A DNA stretch of 64,000 nucleotides from UBA5239 sp031548025 (GTDB taxonomy: Bacteria > Verrucomicrobiota > Lentisphaeria > Victivallales > Victivallaceae): the NCBI GenBank assembly GCA_031548025.1, contig JAVBRM010000005.1:98175-162174 (forward strand). Reading direction: 5' to 3'. Below the pieces are notes generated by a model that ran no database searches, was not told the DNA's origin, and was given only the letters and a program-made list of their open reading frames with translations. Shown here piece by piece: positions 1 to 9,002 of the stretch. Made by a program: the position numbers and the translations under genes. How positions within the stretch are numbered: the stretch's first letter is position 1; each line of letters starts with the position of its first letter.

Positions 1-410
1 GGCATCCAGAACTCGCTTGTCCGCATGTAATTATTTGCCGTCGTGGTACTTTCCGGGTTGTAAAGCCCCAGTGCCCCATAGGTCAGATAGCGGATATTGA
101 CATTGTCGGTATTTCCCTGATAAGGCGGGGAGGCGGGACAGATGACGGAACTGTAATTCGGCAGTATACCGTTGACTTCCAAACTGTGTGACCATTGCAT
201 ACCGGTAGTAACTCTGCCGGGCAGGAATCCATAAAAAGTATCACTGTACAAAGTGACAGCCACTCCCATCTGTTTCAGATTGCCGATGCATTTGGCCGCC
301 CGTCCACGGTCGCGGGCCTGGTTCAAGGCCGGCAGCAGCAATGCGGCAAGAATCGCAATAATTGCTATCACCACCAGTAATTCAATGAGTGTAAAAATTT
401 TTCTTTCCAT
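1..410 (-). CDS. Prepilin-like pseudopilin, 3' end cut by window edge
   Basis: This is the N-terminal part (about 136 residues) of a type II secretion/type IV pilin-like protein; the gene runs off the left edge with no stop. The start at 410 is preceded by a strong ribosome site (AGGAGGG, 416-422). The protein begins MERKIFTLIELLVV, a short basic leader then the hydrophobic N-methylation helix with Glu at position 5 of the mature form. The residue before the Phe is Ile, not the usual Gly. The segment after the helix (NQARDRGRAAKCIGNLKQMG) matches the other four pseudopilins of this window. It lies downstream of a LacI gene on the same strand, separated by a hairpin repeat, which suggests a regulator-pseudopilin unit. 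Family call is solid; the secreted partner lies outside the window. Confidence 0.88.
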   Translation of the reverse strand, partial: MERKIFTLIELLVVIAIIAILAALLLPALNQARDRGRAAKCIGNLKQMGVAVTLYSDTFYGFLPGRVTTGMQWSHSLEVNGILPNYSSVICPASPPYQGNTDNVNIRYLTYGALGLYNPESTTTANNYMRTSEFWM

Positions 411-437
411 GATAACCCTCCTCAAATAAAATTGTTT

Positions 438-510
438 TTAGGGAGTTTGAAATTGCTGAAATACCGTGAATTTTTGAAAATTGGTATTTCAGCATTTTCT
501 GACTCCCTTA
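438..510. repeat. Hairpin repeat element, short copy (E1)
   Basis: Two 25-bp arms, 441-465 and 483-507, are inverted copies of each other (22 of 25 identical) around a 17-bp centre. The trinucleotide TTA flanks both ends (438-440 and 508-510), as expected of a 3-bp target duplication. The left arm matches that of the longer element at 27540-27702 at 23 of 25 positions, so this looks like an internally deleted copy. The right arm supplies the last codons (GVRKC) and the TGA stop of the LacI gene. Confidence 0.75.
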
Positions 511-1472
511 CAACTTTCACGTATAATCAGTTCCGGCCTTAAAATGACATCTCCGGAGTTTTTCCCGTTAATAGCATCGAGCAGCAATTCCGCCGCTTTC
601 CGGCCCTGTTCATGCTGTGGCTGGGCAATTGTCGTCAATTGCGGCGAAAGCATTTTCGCGATCTCGGTATCGTTCACGCCGATTACCGACAGGTCATCCG
701 GTACTTTGAGGCCGCGTCTGCCCGCCTCGTAAATGACTCCGGCCGCATTGTCGTCGTTGTAGGCGAAAACCGCGGTTACCGGCAATTTATCCTTCAGCAT
801 TCTTTCCACCGCCAGTCGACCTCCATCATAGGTGATGTCGATATGGTAATGAAAACAATCGGAAGAACTTCCCATCACCTGGTAAAATGCCTCGACGCAA
901 CCAGGCCGGTTGCCGAGCAGTAAAATCCGACGGTGTCCCAACTGTAGCAGGTATTCCGCCGCCAATTTTCCGATGGCGGCCCCGTCGACAAATACACTGT
1001 TTATTGATTTCAGAGGCGATTGGTAAAAAACATTGATAATCGGTAGTTGTTGTGAATACTCTTCCATGATCCCCAGTAACTCGGGAGTGATATAAGTCGC
1101 CAGCATAATTCCGTCAACACGTTTCTGGATCAATTTTTTTATCCGCTCACGGCAATCTTCCGGATCGGAAAAAGAGCTCAACAGCATGTTATAATCGTGG
1201 TTATGAAACACTTCTTCGGCGCCATTGACGGCTTTGACCAGGAAACTGCCGCTGAAACCCTGCCGCATCATTGCGACCAGATAGCTTTTTCCCTGCCGCA
1301 GGCCCTTCGCCATGATGCTTGGAGTGTAATTCAACTCCGCCGCAACTTGCATGATGCGGTCGCGGGTTTTGGCTCCGGCCTTGGCTCCACCCTCCGGATT
1401 GTTCAATACGCTGGAAACCGTACTGATCGCCACTCCGGCGCGTTGAGCAATCTGTTTGATGGTGGCACCCAT
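489..1472 (-). CDS. LacI-family transcription regulator
   Basis: A 327-residue protein with an N-terminal LacI helix-turn-helix and hinge (about residues 4-58: IKQIAQRAGVAISTVSSVLN) followed by a periplasmic-binding-protein-like effector domain ending in the typical GLKVPDDLSVIGVND segment. The length is normal for the family. The start is supported by GAGG seven bases upstream. A near-consensus promoter with a palindrome just downstream of the -10 box lies upstream, suggesting autoregulation. The last five residues and the stop codon are encoded by a hairpin repeat (438-510), so the native C-terminus was probably altered by insertion. The likely effector is a sugar; nothing in the sequence tells which. 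The next gene is a pseudopilin. Confidence 0.93.
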   Translation of the reverse strand: MGATIKQIAQRAGVAISTVSSVLNNPEGGAKAGAKTRDRIMQVAAELNYTPSIMAKGLRQGKSYLVAMMRQGFSGSFLVKAVNGAEEVFHNHDYNMLLSSFSDPEDCRERIKKLIQKRVDGIMLATYITPELLGIMEEYSQQLPIINVFYQSPLKSINSVFVDGAAIGKLAAEYLLQLGHRRILLLGNRPGCVEAFYQVMGSSSDCFHYHIDITYDGGRLAVERMLKDKLPVTAVFAYNDDNAAGVIYEAGRRGLKVPDDLSVIGVNDTEIAKMLSPQLTTIAQPQHEQGRKAAELLLDAINGKNSGDVILRPELIIRESCKGVRKC

Positions 1473-1492
1473 TATAACCTCGAAATTAACTT

Positions 1493-1545
1493 AGCGAATC
1501 GTTTCGCTTATTCTATATTATAACTGGTTATTATGGTTTTGTCAA
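1493..1545 (-). promoter_or_regulatory. LacI gene promoter with palindromic operator
   Basis: On the minus strand TTGACA (1540-1545) and TATAAT (1517-1522) are spaced by 17 bp, a perfect sigma70-type match. Just downstream lies the palindrome AGCGAAACGATTCGCT (1493-1508) with 6-bp arms and the central CG common in LacI-family operators. The placement over the expected transcription start suggests self-repression by the LacI protein encoded next. Confidence 0.72.
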
Positions 1546-1601
1546 CCCCTTTGCAATGTTTTATTTTACTTTTTGGGTGCCACCCGGGGACAAGTTCTGA
1601 G

Positions 1602-2594
1602 TTATCTGTAGATTTCTTGGATCAGGTTCGGGCTTTTGCCGATCATCTCCAGGTAGCGCGCCAGCAGCCGCCCGGCGGAGCCCCACTCGGCATTCGGGCT
1701 CATGCAAGTCGAAAACTCGAAGGTGATCAGTTTTTCGACATATGGAGTCGCCGCCGCCAGTTTCATATAGAGCGAGCGATAGTCAGCCTGTCGGAAAAAT
1801 CCGCACCCTTCCTTGTGCAGGAATGGGCGCTGGAAGCTTTCGATATTGCCCCAAACGCCGATTTGATTGCGGCTGAGACATTCCCGCGATACCTCGTACC
1901 AGCGACAGAGTTCGCTTTCGACAATTTGATCGTAGGCGCATTCGGGCATGGTGAATTTATCCTGCGGTGCGCAATAATCCAGCAAACCGCCCACACGGTC
2001 GTAGAGGCCCTCGCCGTAAATGCGGAAGTATTCTTCCGGTGTGTAATGGCTGTTCATATAGCCGGTTGCCCCGTAAAACGTGGGCGACAACAGGGTTTTC
2101 TTTTCCGGAGCCAGGCGACGCATGACTTTCAGCGTACCTTCGATGATCTTGAAAAAATCGAAATGCCACGGCAGCGCCTCGAGCGTGACATACAACCCAT
2201 GGAAAGATGAATGATGATTGAAGCGCGGCAACACTTTTTCGTAAAAGCGTTCGTTGTCCGCGATGACCTTGTCCGATTCGCCTTTGTAGAGATCGGTCAG
2301 GCTGATGTAGCCGCCCAGATAGAGTTTCATCCCGTATTTGTCGGCCAGGCGGAAAAACATGCTCAGGATATCCGGATCCTCCGCCCAGGTGGTCGAGCGC
2401 GGGTCGAGTGCGGAAAAACGCCTTCCGTTCTGTTCCCATTCGGTACGCAGCATGATTACCGTGTCGATGCCGATGGCTTGCATCATCCGGAAATCCTGTT
2501 CCCACTCTTTTAAGCCCCAGTTGTTGATGCCGGTATCGTTGTAAATCGGACTGACGAAGGTGCCGGTAATCGGCATTATGGCTTGGTTCAACAT
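1602..2594 (-). CDS. DUF4434-type glycosidase-like protein
   Basis: A 330-residue protein that resembles the DUF4434 family, a TIM-barrel group related to glycoside hydrolases. The opening ITGTFVSP, then NNWGLKEWEQDFRMMQAIGIDTVIML, is the usual family start: a strand followed by a helix of the barrel. Acidic residues near barrel strand ends (for example LEALPWHFDF) could be catalytic, but I cannot name them. There is no signal peptide, so it probably acts in the cytoplasm. The start has a GAGG site six bases upstream. It is the last gene of the LacI (9003-9971) cluster, 11 bp after GH130, so it likely processes the same imported sugar. Confidence 0.72.
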   Translation of the reverse strand: MLNQAIMPITGTFVSPIYNDTGINNWGLKEWEQDFRMMQAIGIDTVIMLRTEWEQNGRRFSALDPRSTTWAEDPDILSMFFRLADKYGMKLYLGGYISLTDLYKGESDKVIADNERFYEKVLPRFNHHSSFHGLYVTLEALPWHFDFFKIIEGTLKVMRRLAPEKKTLLSPTFYGATGYMNSHYTPEEYFRIYGEGLYDRVGGLLDYCAPQDKFTMPECAYDQIVESELCRWYEVSRECLSRNQIGVWGNIESFQRPFLHKEGCGFFRQADYRSLYMKLAAATPYVEKLITFEFSTCMSPNAEWGSAGRLLARYLEMIGKSPNLIQEIYR

Positions 2595-2605
2595 ATTAAC
2601 CTCAC

Positions 2606-3529
2606 TTAGTTTGGAAATTCAAGCATTTCGAGTGGCATGGACGCCGCGCAAAGCGTGGAATCGGCAGCACCGTAATAGACGATGATGCGGTCACTCATGA
2701 TTACTTGCCCACAGGAATAGACGCAGTTGCCGGTGATGCCTTTTTTCGTTTCGTAGTCCATTTCCGGCTCAAGAATCGGCTCAGGCTGGACGAACAGCAC
2801 CTTAGTCGGATCATTGAGGTCGAGCCAGAAAATCCCGAGCCGATAAGTCCCCACCAGGTCTTTGCCGTGAAAGATCACCGCCCAGGCATTCTTGACCCGG
2901 ATCGGCGGTCCGCAGACGCCGAGTTTACAATGCGTCCACGACAGAATCTCATTAGTCATGATCATTTTGGCATTGCCCCAGTTTTTCAGGTCGGGACTGG
3001 TCGAAACCCAGATATTCGGAATCGGGCGGTGCATCAGTACATACTGACCGTTGACTTTCTCAGGGAACAGCGCTCCGGTACGCTGGGAAATATCCTTGAC
3101 GATCAAACCGTGCTTGGTGTAGGTCTTGAAATCCTTAGTCGAGGCCAGCGTCAAACGGTCCCAACAGGCCGAACTGATCACATAAACAATATAATACGTG
3201 TCGCCGATTTTCGTAATCCGGGGATCTTCGACGCCGTTGATGCCGACGATCATCGGGTCTTCACCGGTGATGTCCAACACCGGCCCTTCGGAACGCTCAA
3301 CGATATCAAAACCATTTTCGCTGACCGCATGACCAATGGTCCCCAGCCAGAAGCGGTTGCCGGGACTGCGCGGCCGCGTCCCCTCCGCGCGATAAAGGAA
3401 ATGCACCTTGTCCTCGTGCAGGATAGCTCCGGCGTTGAAAGCGCCCTTGCTGTCCCATTCATCGCCGCAGCCGGTACCGGTCATAATCGGGTTTTTGTCG
3501 TAACGGGTTAATTTAGCAGGAATTCTCAT
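2606..3529 (-). CDS. GH130 family beta-mannoside phosphorylase or hydrolase
   Basis: A 307-residue five-bladed-propeller enzyme of family GH130, whose members split beta-mannosides by phosphorolysis or hydrolysis. Seen motifs: FNAGAILHEDKVHFLYRAEG near the N-terminus and GVEDPRI, which carries the family's catalytic Asp. The start at 3529 fits AAGGA upstream and the ATGA overlap with the stop of the upstream esterase; a longer reading frame exists but adds sequence unlike the family. There is no signal peptide, so it should act on imported oligosaccharide. Whether it is a phosphorylase depends on phosphate-binding residues that I did not verify. Confidence 0.88.
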   Translation of the reverse strand: MRIPAKLTRYDKNPIMTGTGCGDEWDSKGAFNAGAILHEDKVHFLYRAEGTRPRSPGNRFWLGTIGHAVSENGFDIVERSEGPVLDITGEDPMIVGINGVEDPRITKIGDTYYIVYVISSACWDRLTLASTKDFKTYTKHGLIVKDISQRTGALFPEKVNGQYVLMHRPIPNIWVSTSPDLKNWGNAKMIMTNEILSWTHCKLGVCGPPIRVKNAWAVIFHGKDLVGTYRLGIFWLDLNDPTKVLFVQPEPILEPEMDYETKKGITGNCVYSCGQVIMSDRIIVYYGAADSTLCAASMPLEMLEFPN

Positions 3530-5082
3530 TTCGGGTCCTTTGGATTTCTGGTTTGTTCGGTACGAAACGGCAGTACGGGCATTCCGGCGCCGTTGTATAA
3601 ATTCGGTCGGTTCAGAAACGAATGGCTCCACGCATAGCGTACCGCGACGGGATTTTTTACCTCCGGCGAACTGATCACCAGTTTGTTATCCCTGATGGCC
3701 GCGCGAGCCCAACGATAACGCAGATCCTGGCCGGCAATGCTGAAATTGACGGGCTCCTTGCCGTCGGCAGTGCGCAACCCTTGCGCATTTGATAACTCGA
3801 CGACAACCGTCTCGTTGTTGACCGAATAATCTTTCAATGCCGGATAGGAGGCGAGTTTTTCAAATTCAGTCAGCCCGTAAACTTTGAAATACGCCAGATG
3901 CGCCAGACGTTCCGCCACCGCTTTTTTGTTTTTCGGATGAATGTCGTGATCGGGATCTCCCAAGTCGATTGCGGCCACCATCCCGGTTCCGGAAACCGTC
4001 TTTGAAACTACCTCCTGAGACTCCCGCAGTTCGGCGATGGAACTGAACTTGTCGGCTTCCGCGAAAGGTTTCATTTGAGTTGAAATCTGAACAAACAAAA
4101 AAGGTAATTCCGGTTGCTGAAAATGACAGCGCCATTCACCGATCAGATCCGCGAAAAGATAGCGATAATCCCCTCCCCGTTTTTGATTCGATTCTCCCTG
4201 GTACCAGATAACGCCCCGGAACACCAGGTTGCGCAACGGAAAAATCATGCCGTTCCACGCTCCGCCGAACGCATCGTAAGTTTCCGGACCGCGCGGTGGG
4301 CGAACGGTTGGTCTTTTGGGCGCGGGTAGACCGTTCTTGCGGGCTTCAGTCGTCTCTTTTTTCCAGTTGGTGATCAGTGTCAGATACTCCTGGTATTTTG
4401 CCGCATAGTTCCGGCAGTCTTCCTCGAATTCCAATGCAGCGGAGCGCCAACGCGGATTGGTCAGAAGATAATTTTTATCCATCCAAGCCTCGGCGGGAGT
4501 TCCACCGAAGGACGCCTGAATCAACCCCACGGGAACTTGCAAATCTTTCTGCAGCCGTTCGCCGAAATGATAAGCCACCGCGGAAAAATCATCCACCGTA
4601 CCCGGTTGACAAACCTGCCATGCGATACTGCTCAAGGCCGCAGGCGCGGAAAGACTGCGAAACGGCATCCGGCACAACCTGAGTTGCGGATTGGCCGGCG
4701 CTTTGAGCACATTTGCTGCATCCGTTGACTTGGCTACCGTCCAATGCATATTGGATTGGCCGCTGCACAGCCATACTTCGCCAACCATTACATTATCCAA
4801 AACAATCTGTCGTTTACCGGATGACACTTGCAATTGGAAGGGACCGCCGGCAGGAAAAGCGGGCAGCTCCACCACGAATTCGCCATTGGAACCAGCCCGG
4901 GAACTTCTACTCGTATCCCTGAAAGTAACCGTAACTTCCAAACCGGGCGCAGAGTCCCCGTAAATACGGACGGGCATTTCGCGCTGCAACACCATGTTGT
5001 CAGTAAATATTGGGTCCAGGTTGAGCGCCGTCAATGACGCGCTCAACAATAAAATCAGCGTAATGATACTATTTTTCATCAT
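3526..5082 (-). CDS. Secreted sialate O-acetylesterase family protein
   Basis: About 518 residues with a signal peptide (MKNSIITLILLLSASLTA). It belongs to the SASA/DUF303 esterase family, which removes O-acetyl groups from sialic acids or other glycans. The nucleophile motif LCSGQSNM sits near residue 110 and a C-terminal DxxH motif (DIHPKNKK) near 390 completes the catalytic set. A beta-sandwich segment precedes the catalytic core. The start is uncertain: ATG codons at 5091, 5082 and 5079 and a TTG at 5100 are all in frame; 5082 gives a clean signal peptide. The gene overlaps the end of the 1071-residue protein gene and the start of GH130, so it belongs to the same operon. Confidence 0.88.
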   Translation of the reverse strand: MMKNSIITLILLLSASLTALNLDPIFTDNMVLQREMPVRIYGDSAPGLEVTVTFRDTSRSSRAGSNGEFVVELPAFPAGGPFQLQVSSGKRQIVLDNVMVGEVWLCSGQSNMHWTVAKSTDAANVLKAPANPQLRLCRMPFRSLSAPAALSSIAWQVCQPGTVDDFSAVAYHFGERLQKDLQVPVGLIQASFGGTPAEAWMDKNYLLTNPRWRSAALEFEEDCRNYAAKYQEYLTLITNWKKETTEARKNGLPAPKRPTVRPPRGPETYDAFGGAWNGMIFPLRNLVFRGVIWYQGESNQKRGGDYRYLFADLIGEWRCHFQQPELPFLFVQISTQMKPFAEADKFSSIAELRESQEVVSKTVSGTGMVAAIDLGDPDHDIHPKNKKAVAERLAHLAYFKVYGLTEFEKLASYPALKDYSVNNETVVVELSNAQGLRTADGKEPVNFSIAGQDLRYRWARAAIRDNKLVISSPEVKNPVAVRYAWSHSFLNRPNLYNGAGMPVLPFRTEQTRNPKDPK

Positions 5083-8000
5083 ATTTTCCATAAACTTCAA
5101 TTTCCGTCAGCAGCGGGAAATTCGGATTTCCTCCGGTTTTCAGGATTTCCACTCTGACCTCTTTGCCTTTGATCGGCTTGAACTCAAATGTCAACTTGCC
5201 GCCGTTACGGTTCGCCGTTCCCAGCTCATTCGCGCCAATTGTCAGCGAGGCGGTTTCCAGTCGTTGCTCGGGTGTATACAAAATTACCTTGTGAATGGAG
5301 GCGGTTTTCGGTAAGTCGATTTTGACCCACGGTTTTTCGTCATCCGGTTTCGGAGCCCAATTCTGCTGGGCGTAATGCGGTTTATCCTCGATCATTCCGT
5401 CAATCAGATAATTGAGGGTTCCAGTCGACCGGTGATAGTAATTGGACCATTCGGACGAGGCGAAAACTCGGGGCAATTCCGGCGGATTGCCTTCCTTATG
5501 GAATTTTTTCAGATTGTACTTTGTCTGTTCTCCGATGCAAATCAGATTGCCGGGTTTGAAACGCGCTTTTTCCAGACGGTCAATTTCGGCGTAAACATCC
5601 GTCAGCGAGAGATCGGAGGAGAGCTCCGAGAGATAGACATGAACCTCATACGGCCCGAAACTGTCGGTAAAAGTCCGGTCCGGGATTTGTACCGTCCGTT
5701 TTTCCGATAATACATGCAACTGTTTGAGATCGGGTAGTTCGACCTTGATTTCCGCTTGTGCGGCTTCCGGCCTGGTATTGATGGCGATTATGCAGACTTT
5801 GGAGCCCAGTTGCTTCAGAGACGCCATGATTCCGTCTCCGGCGACACGGATCATCCGGGGCTGGTTCGGTTGCAGAATCACCGGTCCGATTTCCTTCAGC
5901 TCCGCACCGACGACAGCGGGCATTTTGCGTAGCGGATAGTACATCTGACTATAGGGAAACGCATACAGAATTATCCCTTTGCCGTCGGCCGCAAATACCT
6001 GGTAAACCTGGTTGCGGAACTCAACGGCATTCGGTGGCCGGCAAAGAGGATGATCCATCCGGCCACAGCAATAACCTTGAAGCCACAACCAAGTCGGTTT
6101 GAACTGATTGGAAAATCGCGTAAAATCAGAAATTATCTCAATTGGGTAGCGGCTTACTAAGCTGTCCTGATGATAGTGTATATAGACATCGGGCAAAAGA
6201 ATATTGCAGCCGGACTGATATTTTTCAACAGCTGATCTCTGATAATTGGTCATGAAACAGGGATGGAAAGGATCAATCTCATTGATCAACTCCCGTACTT
6301 GTGCAAACCACTCGGGATTGTCGTTGGCTCCCTCCGGTTCGTCAGCCAGGTACCAGCCGAAAACTGCCGGATGTAACTTCGCCTGATTGACGAAATTTCT
6401 GATTCCTTCCGCCTGAGCGGGCGACAAATTTCCCTTGCGCGCGGCGAAAAGAGTTTTTTCCCGTTCATACTGGTATGGTGACAGCACCAGTTTAAGGTTC
6501 ATTTTTTGTGCCCGGTCAAGCAGATTTTTCGCGGTCTTCCAGTCTGATACTGAATATTGGGCAAAAGCAATTGTCTGATTGAACGTATCGTCGTACATGT
6601 AGCCGCCAGGGCCGGGCTGCATAAACATGCCCCATCCGTATGGAATAAAGGGTTTTCCGTCCACATAAGCGATGCCATTCTCGTCAAGCCGAACTTCGCC
6701 CGGACGTGGCGGAAGCTTGCGGAGACGCAACGATGCTTCTCCTTGAATGCTTGTCGCTTTTACCGGATAATCACCCGGCTTCAAGTTTCCCGTTTCCAGC
6801 TCGATAAGAGCCTTTCCTTTGTCCAGCTTGACGGATTGCTTCTGGCCATTTAATTCGATTTCTGCAGTCTCTGCTTGGCCGGTCAAATCGGTAATCTCCA
6901 ACTTGACCCGATCGCATTTCATCGAATCATAGATCGTGTTATCCAAAACCGGCGGCTGTATTTTCAACAATAGCGGTTGCAATGCCGCCTCGATATCACT
7001 GTTTATGCGATGATAGACTAATCCGTTCGGTGATACAATATCCGCTTCCAGACGGTATTTCCCGTTTTCCGCAAGCGGCAATGGCAAAGGAATCTTAGCG
7101 GAATACCCCTCCAATAACGCGCCGCTGCTGCTGCTTTCGCCGACGATCTTCTCTCCCTGATACAGTTTTCCCCGTAACGCGAAAATCCGATACTCGCCGG
7201 ATTTATTCAGAATCGTCGGATTGAGTTGATAATAATATTTTCCGGCCTCATAAATGACTTTTCCGGCAGTATTGGCAACTTCCCAGCGAAAATTGTCCGC
7301 ACAAAATGCCGGTGACAGTTCAAGCGGTAGAAAGCCTTTGGCGTCACTGGTTCCGGCGGCCATGGTATTGGTGGAAAATTCCGATTGCTTGTTCTGCAAT
7401 CGGCGGCCGCGGAAAATACTGTACTTCCAGGTGCCGCCATCCGCTAACTGCATCGTGGGAAAAGGGATCAAAGCATCTATCGACCAGTGATCTTTCTGAA
7501 CGGCGGTTTTTATTTCTCCGCCGAACTGCCAGCTTTTTCCGACCAACTTCCCAGTCATGTTGTCATCAACGAACATATAACTGTCCATTCGCCCATCGGG
7601 GTTAATGATTAATTTGTAAAAATCATCACTCTTCGCTCCCGGTGGCATGAGCGAAATTTCGACACAATCATTATTCCAGGAATGTCCCTCGCCTGTCCGC
7701 AGTTTGTCGATCTCCGGCTCCATGCACTTGATCTTGAAATAGATACCGGCGGCATCGTTGGATATCTGGAAAGAGGTCGGTTGTGATGCAGGTTTGCCAG
7801 TACCGGGAATTCGGAAATTCTGGTCAATGCACTTCAACTCGACAGGAGCGGCGGTCGGTTCCGTTACCGCCAATTCGAAACGGCATCGTATCGTGTAACC
7901 CTCCTTCTGTTTCGGGTCGCCTTGGAAAACCCGCAGGGCCATTCCGATCTGATAATCGCCGGGCATCAACGGGACCGTATCAAAATCAAAAGAAAAACTC

Positions 8001-8284
8001 CCGGAGCGGTCCTCTTCCTTCAGATGATACACATTCTTCCATTGATATAGAGTGCCGCTTGGCTTGATTTTTTCCGCTAACGCTTTCGGCGCAGTCTTTT
8101 CAAATGTGTAACCACTGATGTAAACCGGAGTGTCGCCTGCGGGAATCTCGAAAATTGCTCGAAGCCGGACTTTTTCACCGTATTTCACGTATTTGTGTTC
8201 CGGCTCCACCCGCAGATTTTTCGTGGTTTGAGCATTCAGCCCGGCAAGGCAGATAAAGCCGAATATCGTCAATAATAGCTTCAT
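5069..8284 (-). CDS. Secreted multidomain glycosidase-like protein with sugar-binding domains
   Basis: A 1071-residue protein with a signal peptide (MKLLLTIFGFICLAGLNA). The start at 8284 is chosen for the GAGGAAAAT site before it; the frame stays open upstream only because it shadows the pseudopilin gene. Order of parts: a beta-rich N-terminal region; a carbohydrate-binding family 9-like segment (about 150-310, with NNDCVEISL); beta domains; a TIM-barrel-like part (about 540-840) opening with YVDGKPFIPYGWGMF and containing WYLADEPEG, where Glu could be catalytic; and a C-terminal F5/8-type discoidin-like domain. The architecture fits an extracellular polysaccharide-degrading enzyme. No exact GH family can be assigned by eye. 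Confidence 0.75.
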   Translation of the reverse strand: MKLLLTIFGFICLAGLNAQTTKNLRVEPEHKYVKYGEKVRLRAIFEIPAGDTPVYISGYTFEKTAPKALAEKIKPSGTLYQWKNVYHLKEEDRSGSFSFDFDTVPLMPGDYQIGMALRVFQGDPKQKEGYTIRCRFELAVTEPTAAPVELKCIDQNFRIPGTGKPASQPTSFQISNDAAGIYFKIKCMEPEIDKLRTGEGHSWNNDCVEISLMPPGAKSDDFYKLIINPDGRMDSYMFVDDNMTGKLVGKSWQFGGEIKTAVQKDHWSIDALIPFPTMQLADGGTWKYSIFRGRRLQNKQSEFSTNTMAAGTSDAKGFLPLELSPAFCADNFRWEVANTAGKVIYEAGKYYYQLNPTILNKSGEYRIFALRGKLYQGEKIVGESSSSGALLEGYSAKIPLPLPLAENGKYRLEADIVSPNGLVYHRINSDIEAALQPLLLKIQPPVLDNTIYDSMKCDRVKLEITDLTGQAETAEIELNGQKQSVKLDKGKALIELETGNLKPGDYPVKATSIQGEASLRLRKLPPRPGEVRLDENGIAYVDGKPFIPYGWGMFMQPGPGGYMYDDTFNQTIAFAQYSVSDWKTAKNLLDRAQKMNLKLVLSPYQYEREKTLFAARKGNLSPAQAEGIRNFVNQAKLHPAVFGWYLADEPEGANDNPEWFAQVRELINEIDPFHPCFMTNYQRSAVEKYQSGCNILLPDVYIHYHQDSLVSRYPIEIISDFTRFSNQFKPTWLWLQGYCCGRMDHPLCRPPNAVEFRNQVYQVFAADGKGIILYAFPYSQMYYPLRKMPAVVGAELKEIGPVILQPNQPRMIRVAGDGIMASLKQLGSKVCIIAINTRPEAAQAEIKVELPDLKQLHVLSEKRTVQIPDRTFTDSFGPYEVHVYLSELSSDLSLTDVYAEIDRLEKARFKPGNLICIGEQTKYNLKKFHKEGNPPELPRVFASSEWSNYYHRSTGTLNYLIDGMIEDKPHYAQQNWAPKPDDEKPWVKIDLPKTASIHKVILYTPEQRLETASLTIGANELGTANRNGGKLTFEFKPIKGKEVRVEILKTGGNPNFPLLTEIEVYGKYDEK

Positions 8285-8294
8285 ATTTTCCTCA

Positions 8295-8984
8295 TTATGG
8301 TTGCATATACGTGTTTTTGTAATGAATATACCAGAATTTTCGGGCGCACAGTTCGTCATCGAACTCAACCCGCCCCAAAGTGCCGGTATGCCCATCGGCG
8401 AAAAGAATATTGCAACGGTCGCTATGGCGCAAATCCGCCACTCCACGTTGACCGGCACTGTCCATAATGGCACTCTGGTATCCCGCTTCCGCTCCTCCGG
8501 CAGAAATACGGATCGTATCTCCGGCCAGAAATGCAGCGGCTGGATTTTTGGCAGTTTTGACGGACAGTGCACCACTCGACAGGGTCATGGTTATGACGAT
8601 TTCTTTGCGCCGTCTCAACTCGATATGCGGATAAAAATGATTGGATAAAGTCCGTAACCCGAAAGAATTCCAGGCAGTGCTATCCTTTCCGCGTTGCATG
8701 GACGGATCGGGGCAGTTGACCGCTTTGAGATTCTCAATGTACTTGTTATCAAGCATGACTTGAATCCAGTAGATATTGTCTTTCAGCGGTGCCGGGCTCC
8801 AGCCATCATAATCGCCGCAGTATGCATCCAGGCAGAGCCCGGTCTGCTTCAAATTGGACATACAACTGATAGCGATGCTTTTGGCTCTGGCTTTGTTCAA
8901 CGCCGGCAGTAACATTGCCGATAAAATCGCAGTAATTGCGATAACGACCAGTAATTCAATAAGTGTAAAATTTTGCCTTTTCAT
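8295..8984 (-). CDS. Prepilin-like pseudopilin
   Basis: A 229-residue pseudopilin. It begins MKRQNFTLIELLVV with the hydrophobic helix and Glu5; the residue before the Phe is Asn rather than Gly. The C-terminal part has the H-x9-DG arrangement (His, nine residues, then DGHTG) typical of the large pseudopilin families of Lentisphaerota and Planctomycetota. It sits between the LacI gene (18 bp upstream) and the secreted 1071-residue protein (10 bp downstream), so it should be co-transcribed with its secreted neighbours. Expected place: inner membrane or periplasmic pseudopilus. Confidence 0.9.
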   Translation of the reverse strand: MKRQNFTLIELLVVIAITAILSAMLLPALNKARAKSIAISCMSNLKQTGLCLDAYCGDYDGWSPAPLKDNIYWIQVMLDNKYIENLKAVNCPDPSMQRGKDSTAWNSFGLRTLSNHFYPHIELRRRKEIVITMTLSSGALSVKTAKNPAAAFLAGDTIRISAGGAEAGYQSAIMDSAGQRGVADLRHSDRCNILFADGHTGTLGRVEFDDELCARKFWYIHYKNTYMQP

Positions 8985-9002
8985 TTTCCTGTTTTCACTC
9001 CT

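Noticed and set aside
438..510. Simple intrinsic terminator of the LacI gene
   Set aside because: The hairpin has no T-tract after it, overlaps the coding end, and shares its arms with another element 27 kb away.
8285..8575. N-terminal extension of the 1071-residue protein
   Set aside because: This part overlaps the pseudopilin gene in another frame, and the ATG at 8284 has a good ribosome site and signal peptide.
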